A stretch of DNA of 10,896 nt from Terriglobia bacterium. Its GTDB lineage: Bacteria > Acidobacteriota > Terriglobia > UBA7540. Position numbers and translations under genes: made by a program. The stretch lies in NCBI GenBank assembly GCA_022866195.1, contig JALHUF010000213.1, positions 1 through 10,896 of the forward strand, written 5' to 3'. Shown in pieces: positions 7,781-10,896 of the stretch (position 1 is the first letter of the stretch; each line of letters opens with the position of its first letter). Under the pieces are notes generated by a model. It searched no databases. It was given only the letters and a program-made list of their open reading frames with translations, and had not been told where the DNA came from.

Positions 7781-8353
7781 CTATGCGCTTTGCGAGTCGT
7801 AGCGCACGCCGTAAACCTTGCGGTTGGTTCCCTCCACCGCCCGCAGGCGCACGATCTTGGCGCGCATTTCGATATTTTGGCTGGAGGGGTTGTAAGGGCA
7901 GACGACCAGCACCCCGTCGCCCAGGTGGTAGTTCTTTTCGCTGACGAAGCAGAATCCGCCTTTAGAGATGTTCTCGCTCTTCGTGATTTCGACGCCCCCA
8001 TAATAGTCACGAATCAAGACCGGAAGTTGCAGGGAGACGCGGTGGTGCCGCCGCTGCTCGGCGCCCTTGGCGGCGGGCGGCTCTTTCGCTGCCGTGGCAG
8101 CCTCGCCAGGGGGTTCCATCGCCACTACCTTTTCTGCGTATCCCCACGACGTGACCTCCTCACACGTCAGGCAGGGCCGCGAAAGGATGCCCGAGGTCTC
8201 CAAGACTTCCACTTCCACCAGCGACAGCCGCATCAGGGCCACGGCATGGCAATTCCGGCATTCCAGCAGTGCTTTCGAGTCCGCGTCCTCCGTCTCCGGC
8301 GCGGGGGGAAACTGGATTCCCCAAATGTTCTCCTTCAGATCCACACACTCCAC
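7781..8353 (-). CDS. C-terminal part of the frameshifted PilZ protein (knuckle plus PilZ)
   Basis: This is the open frame downstream of the frameshift, with a GTG at 8353 as its first possible start (190 residues). It has no proper ribosome site, so independent translation is doubtful. It begins with the end of the first domain (ENIWGIQFP, matching DLWGIEFP in the paralogue). The Cys4 knuckle follows (C32-x2-C35, C61-x2-C64), then an Ala/Pro/Glu-rich linker (~78-100) and a PilZ domain. Both cyclic-di-GMP binding motifs of PilZ are intact: RRHHR (101-105) for RxxxR and NISKGG (128-133) for (D/N)xSxxG. This half alone could in principle still bind ligand. The knuckle probably holds zinc, by analogy with other Cys4 ribbons. 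Confidence 0.7.
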   Translation of the reverse strand: MECVDLKENIWGIQFPPAPETEDADSKALLECRNCHAVALMRLSLVEVEVLETSGILSRPCLTCEEVTSWGYAEKVVAMEPPGEAATAAKEPPAAKGAEQRRHHRVSLQLPVLIRDYYGGVEITKSENISKGGFCFVSEKNYHLGDGVLVVCPYNPSSQNIEMRAKIVRLRAVEGTNRKVYGVRYDSQSA

Positions 8354-8613
8354 GCCCCACTCGCCCCCTGTTCGGTGATGGGGGAGACGGGCCCCACCAC
8401 GCGGAACTCGGTTTCACGTCGGCCCACGAGGTTCATCATCACAATGGTTTGACCGATGCGCAGCGGGCGCGTGATTTGAACCCTCGCCCCATGCCGGTTG
8501 AGGGTAATCGTGCGCGCTTCGTCCCTAAAGGGGTTGCCCTTCGCGTCAACTCCGCGAACCTCCAAAGGAATGGTCAGCATCAGACGGTCGGAGCGCCGCT
8601 TTTCGGCCACCAT
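8335..8613 (-). CDS. N-terminal part of the frameshifted PilZ protein
   Basis: The ATG at 8613 has a GGAG ribosome site 7 nt upstream; the frame is open to a GTG at 8697 but that extension looks non-coding. Residues 1-83 match the first PilZ-like domain of the paralogue: RRSDR (6-10) fits RxxxR, but the second motif is altered (TLNRHG instead of D/N-x-S-x-x-G). Cyclic-di-GMP binding by this domain is therefore doubtful. After EQG the frame runs out of register and ends with nine unrelated residues (ASGAWSVWI). It would be a 92-residue truncated product if translated. Confidence 0.65.
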   Translation of the reverse strand: MVAEKRRSDRLMLTIPLEVRGVDAKGNPFRDEARTITLNRHGARVQITRPLRIGQTIVMMNLVGRRETEFRVVGPVSPITEQGASGAWSVWI

Positions 8614-8776
8614 ACGCTTTCTCCGGAACGTAGGGACATTAGAACCGCTCTTCAGTTTATGCCGGAGGGCGGGTCGTTGGCAACCCTCGCCAAGCACGCG
8701 AAGAGCATACTATAGCGATAGCTATTAACTGCATGAGTAGCGAAACGCCGCAGCCGCGAGCGCATATAATAGATCG
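8614..8776. other. Divergent intergenic region between the two PilZ paralogues
   Basis: No gene is recognised here. Notable are the 8-bp palindrome ATAGCTAT (8718-8725) inside a TA-rich island, a minus-strand TATAGT (8714-8709) that could be the -10 for the broken PilZ gene but lacks a good -35, and a plus-strand TATAAT (8765-8770). Confidence 0.4.
8765..8770 (+). promoter_or_regulatory. Putative -10 element upstream of the intact PilZ gene
   Basis: A perfect TATAAT stands in very GC-rich DNA. No consensus -35 is seen at 16-18 bp (GAAACG at 8742-8747). The expected start is near 8777, exactly where the first hairpin of the following leader begins. Confidence 0.4.
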
Positions 8777-9129
8777 TGGCAGGCACACTGCGCAGCCACG
8801 GCGTGCAGCCCGCGGATCACCTACGGGCGTGCGAATCGAGCGGCGGGGCGCGCGGCGGCTGCGGGTTTGCAGCCACCGGGAATGGCTTGTGGGGAGATGC
8901 CCTTGCCAGGTGCGGGAGGGCGAGTTATGGTATGTCCCGACACTAGGACGGGAGGGGAATCGTATCCAGGTAGTAAGGGTGGTCGCGGACCCGCTGCGAG
9001 GGCGCCGCCGGGGACGTGCCGGGGTGGGACGAAGAGGCTTTGCTCTGGGGCTAGCCCACCACGAGGGAGCGTTTCTGGTGACGCGCTCTGGCAGGCAAAA
9101 CCGAACTTCCCGTTGGAGGGTGGTGTCTC
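8777..9129 (+). ncRNA. Candidate structured leader or small RNA, about 350 nt
   Basis: This GC-rich stretch has no credible gene but contains several hairpins in succession. Examples are GTGGC/GCCAC near the expected 5' end (8776-8780 with 8795-8799), GCCCG/CGGGC (8807-8811 with 8823-8827), a perfect GGCTGC/GCAGCC (8857-8862 with 8869-8874), and a two-part stem TGGC..GGG/CCC..GCCA (8883-8908). Later there is a stem-like GGTGGG ... CCCACC pairing before about 9062. I could not match it to RNase P, tmRNA, SRP, 6S or the cyclic-di-GMP-I riboswitch by eye. GC-rich DNA forms hairpins by chance, so this is a candidate only. Confidence 0.25.
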
Positions 9130-9987
9130 ATGGAGACTCATGCACCGCGGGGCAGCGAACGCGTTACTCTCGAACTCCCGATTCTGGTCACGGGAACCGA
9201 CTGCATGGGTGACGTGTTCCTGGAGCAGTCCCACACGATCGTGCTGGGCCGGCAGGGAGCAAAGATCTGTTTACAGCGCAAGCTGGTTCCTGACCAGGAC
9301 ATCAACATCCGTTGCCACGCCACGGGACGGGAGTCAGACGCCCGCGTCGTGGGGCAGATTGGAACCAGCCCCGAGGGCGCCTTCTGTTACGGTGTGGAGC
9401 TCTTGAACCCGGAGATTGACCTGTGGGGGATCGAGTTTCCGGGGGCAGGAGAAGCTGAGGCCGCGGTGGGGCGGGTGTTGATGGAATGCGTCCGCTGCCA
9501 CACGCGCGAGTTGGTTTGCCTGCACGAGTTCGAGGCCGAAGTCCTGGATGCGAATCATTACCTCTCGCGCCACTGCAAGAAATGCGCAGACACTAGCGTC
9601 TGGAAAGAAACGACCCTCCAACCGGGCGAAGAGCTGCCCGCGGAGGCGAAGCCCGCCCCGGAGCTTCTCCCTTCTCCGCCCCTGCGCACTAAGAACGACC
9701 GCAAGCACGTGCGCCTGGATCTGAAGGTCAACGTGTGCATCCGCGACCCGCAGTACGGCGAGGAGGTGGTGGTGACCGAGAACGTATCGCGCGGCGGCTT
9801 TCGCTTCAAGAGCCGCCGGCATTACGCCGAGGGTTGGATGATTGAGGCGGCGCTTCCGTACTCTCCCGGGGGCGCCAATATCTTTGCCGCGGCCCGAATC
9901 ATGTACGCCAAGGAGTTGCCGGGCTCCGGAGAAAGTGTTTACGGCGTGGCCTATGTTCCCGCCAATCAAGCCTGGACCGGACGCTAG
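9130..9987 (+). CDS. PilZ - Cys4 knuckle - PilZ protein (intact paralogue)
   Basis: This is a 285-residue probable cytoplasmic protein. Residues ~5-105 form a PilZ-like domain: RGSER (7-11) fits RxxxR but the second motif is VLGRQG, so ligand binding there is doubtful. A Cys4 knuckle follows (C120-x2-C123 and C149-x2-C152), probably zinc-binding. A Pro/Glu/Ala linker (~162-187) leads to a canonical PilZ domain with RKHVR (191-195) and NVSRGG (218-223), the two motifs that clasp cyclic-di-GMP. The expected job is a cyclic-di-GMP effector acting on an unknown partner. The ATG at 9130 has GGAGG at 9115-9119 (10-nt gap). Its broken paralogue lies divergently upstream with the same domain order and nearly identical Cys spacing, so the pair arose by duplication. 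A terminator follows at 10013. Confidence 0.85.
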   Translation: METHAPRGSERVTLELPILVTGTDCMGDVFLEQSHTIVLGRQGAKICLQRKLVPDQDINIRCHATGRESDARVVGQIGTSPEGAFCYGVELLNPEIDLWGIEFPGAGEAEAAVGRVLMECVRCHTRELVCLHEFEAEVLDANHYLSRHCKKCADTSVWKETTLQPGEELPAEAKPAPELLPSPPLRTKNDRKHVRLDLKVNVCIRDPQYGEEVVVTENVSRGGFRFKSRRHYAEGWMIEAALPYSPGGANIFAAARIMYAKELPGSGESVYGVAYVPANQAWTGR

Positions 9988-10012
9988 GTCGGCCCTTCGT
10001 TTACCTCGGCGC

Positions 10013-10040
10013 GCGGCGATTTCCTCGCCGCAACTTTTCT
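10013..10040 (+). terminator. Rho-independent terminator after the intact PilZ gene
   Basis: A perfect 7-bp stem, GCGGCGA (10013-10019) with TCGCCGC (10025-10031) and a 5-nt loop, is followed by AACTTTTCT. The T run is short but well placed, 26 bp after the stop codon. Confidence 0.65.
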
Positions 10041-10088
10041 CCTGGCTGGATAGTCAGGAGATTTAGTGTGCTTCAGGAGGTCCCACTC

Positions 10089-10574
10089 ATGGGCAGAGTA
10101 GCAAAATCCGTGTGGTCGTTCCTAGGGTTCGCCGTGCGCCTGACGAGCGTGCACATCGTGACGTACATGGTGGTGGGAGGAATCTCGTATTGGCTGGTGG
10201 CGCAGAAATATTGGGTCGGGTCGGAAAAAGTGCCGGGGCTGAATGATCCCACCGGAGAGTTCGTCCAACGCTGGCTGCTCCCGGCGCAAATCCTGCGCGG
10301 CTTCATCTATGCGGTGGCGTTGTACCCGCTGCGCCGGGCTCTGTTGGAGATGGGCCGCTGGGGCGGCCTCGTCCTCGCTTCGCTGATGCTGCTGGTGGGC
10401 TCGATTGCCGGCATTTCCGGGTTCATCGAAGCCTGCGTTTATATGGCCGATCCGCGCGTCGAACTCTTCCTGGTGCACCTGCCGGAGGTGGCGGTCCAAT
10501 CGCTCCTCTTTGGATACCTCATTCTTTGGTGGGAGCGCCGCTACGCCTTGAGTGTTCGGGTTGCTGCCGCCTAG
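10089..10574 (+). CDS. Four-TM integral membrane protein of unknown function
   Basis: This is a 161-residue protein. Hydrophobic segments are at ~18-38, ~62-82, ~91-112 and ~132-148, with positive clusters (RR at 82-83, ERR at 149-151) between or after them. The ATG at 10089 is chosen because AGGAGGT (10074-10080) sits 8-9 nt upstream; an in-frame GTG at 10068 would place that site inside the gene. I see no catalytic or transport motif. Helix 1 ends in YMVVGGISYW, helix 3 is Gly/Ser-rich (LLVGSIAGISGF), and the loop after helix 1 carries KVPGLNDPTGEF. It is separated from the PilZ gene by a terminator, so it is probably its own unit; no promoter was recognised. Family not recognised. Confidence 0.8.
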   Translation: MGRVAKSVWSFLGFAVRLTSVHIVTYMVVGGISYWLVAQKYWVGSEKVPGLNDPTGEFVQRWLLPAQILRGFIYAVALYPLRRALLEMGRWGGLVLASLMLLVGSIAGISGFIEACVYMADPRVELFLVHLPEVAVQSLLFGYLILWWERRYALSVRVAAA

Positions 10575-10668
10575 GCGAGGCGGACGGTGGGGAACTCGCC
10601 GGTGGCTGAATCTTGGCCGGAATGGAGTACCGGACCTGGCCTCTCGTCGCCAGGTTGAAGATAGAGGT
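10575..10668. other. Intergenic segment with a hairpin
   Basis: No gene is seen. A perfect 7-bp inverted repeat pairs ACCTGGC (10634-10640) with GCCAGGT (10649-10655) across 8 nt, between the membrane-protein gene and the tRNA fragment. There is no T run on either side, so a terminator role is unsupported. Confidence 0.45.
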
Positions 10669-10714
10669 TGGAGGCGCGGGTGGGAATCGAACCCACGTAT
10701 AAAGGTTTTGCAGA
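10669..10714 (-). tRNA. 3' half of tRNA-Cys(GCA), likely attachment-site copy
   Basis: On the minus strand this reads anticodon loop CTGCAAA (anticodon GCA, 10711-10709), 3' anticodon stem ACCTT, a 5-nt variable region TATAC, a perfect T arm (GTGGG TTCGATT CCCAC, 10696-10680), acceptor strand CCGCGCC, discriminator T and an encoded CCA (10671-10669). Upstream of the loop nothing matches: there is no D arm and no GGCGCGG acceptor partner, and the 5' anticodon-stem sequence AGAGT pairs only partly. The gene is thus a half tRNA that starts at the anticodon loop. This is the classic duplicate left when a tyrosine-recombinase element integrates at a tRNA. It should not be functional by itself. Confidence 0.75.
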
Positions 10715-10896
10715 CTCTTTGAATTTCATTATCCTGTGGGCTCGTCTTGCCTTTACTGACGTCTTCGTAGCCGGTTTTGACCGATTTTCGCGCCTTGTTG
10801 TTCCCAACTTCGGCCATCTGAAGCTTCGCGTGATTTGTGACGTTCCCTTCCCTGGTTGCGCAGCCTGCAACGTGCCGAACGGGCTCGCCCTGCCCT
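10715..10896. other. Right edge of the window, no recognised gene
   Basis: The DNA next to the tRNA half is less GC-rich than the rest. One minus-strand frame is open from the window edge through the tRNA fragment and could be the end of a gene starting outside, but its residues match nothing I recognise. If the tRNA half is an attachment site, this is element DNA. Confidence 0.3.

Larger units (their letters stand above)
7781..8613 (-). pseudogene. PilZ - Cys4 knuckle - PilZ protein, broken by a frameshift
   Basis: Read through with one G restored in the run at 8364-8368, this locus encodes a 277-residue protein collinear with the intact paralogue at 9130-9987. It has an N-terminal PilZ-like domain, a C-x2-C ... 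C-x2-C knuckle (Cys119, 122, 148, 151) and a canonical C-terminal PilZ domain (RRHHR ~188-192, NISKGG ~215-220). As sequenced, the frame switches after codon 83. Either the gene is recently inactivated or one base was miscalled in a homopolymer. The two open parts are listed separately. Confidence 0.8.

Noticed and set aside
8777..9129. Known structured RNAs (RNase P, tmRNA, SRP, 6S, cyclic-di-GMP-I or cobalamin riboswitch) in the PilZ leader
   Set aside because: The diagnostic conserved blocks of these RNAs were looked for by eye and not found; short similarities to riboswitch pieces were isolated.
8733..9212. 159-codon plus-strand open frame upstream of the intact PilZ gene
   Set aside because: It overlaps the PilZ start in another frame, is very Arg-rich as expected for non-coding GC-rich DNA, and has no ribosome site.
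10122..10817. 231-codon minus-strand open frame across the membrane-protein gene and the tRNA half
   Set aside because: It is mostly antisense to a well-supported gene and reads through the tRNA sequence; only its first ~40 codons could be real, and they match nothing recognised.
10669..10896. Complete tRNA-Cys interrupted by a group I intron
   Set aside because: No 5' tRNA half is visible within the 180 bp available and no intron core was recognised. It cannot be excluded because the window ends, but an attachment-site copy is simpler.

Overview
The window is a piece of a GC-rich bacterial chromosome. No rRNA or other phylogenetic marker is present. The gene mix and the many dispersed GC-rich palindromes resemble Acidobacteriota, but that placement is inference only: NHL propeller protein with GD-G-G-P-A blades, tandem PilZ proteins with an internal Cys4 knuckle, proton-pumping pyrophosphatase, small RHH pair.

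Layout. 1-314 holds three successive palindromes and a short open frame that may be the 3' end of a gene. 315-2975 (minus) encodes a large secreted protein with six NHL blades of exactly 57 residues joined to a different C-terminal half. 2976-3234 is a divergent regulatory region with hairpins, a minus-strand TATAAT and a plus-strand TATAGT. 3235-3735 (plus) is a compact two-gene operon: a ribbon-helix-helix protein and an 80-residue protein of unknown function, joined stop-to-start. 3736-4115 holds a 70-bp MITE-like repeat, a duplicated repeat end and the promoter of the next gene. 4116-6212 (plus) is a complete membrane pyrophosphatase (hppA) with the lysine signature of the K+-independent proton pump. 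6213-6300 is a convergent gap filled with short tandem repeats. 6301-6714 (minus) is a small secreted coiled-coil protein.

6915-9987 looks like a cyclic-di-GMP neighbourhood. It contains a two-TM protein with a GGDEF domain whose active site is lost but whose RxxD inhibitory-site position remains. It also contains two divergent paralogues with the order PilZ - Cys4 knuckle - PilZ. The minus-strand paralogue is broken by a 1-nt deletion in a G run; the plus-strand one is intact and is preceded by a long GC-rich, hairpin-rich leader behind a perfect TATAAT. A hairpin terminator follows it. 10089-10574 is a four-TM protein of unknown function. Near the right edge lies only the 3' half of a tRNA-Cys (anticodon loop to CCA), the usual footprint of an element integrated in a tRNA gene, so the window probably ends at or just inside the border of an integrated element.

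Most notable for follow-up: the RHH plus 80-residue pair as a candidate undescribed toxin-antitoxin-like module, the PilZ-knuckle-PilZ pair with a degenerate GGDEF receptor, the structured leader at about 8777-9129, and the tRNA-Cys half.
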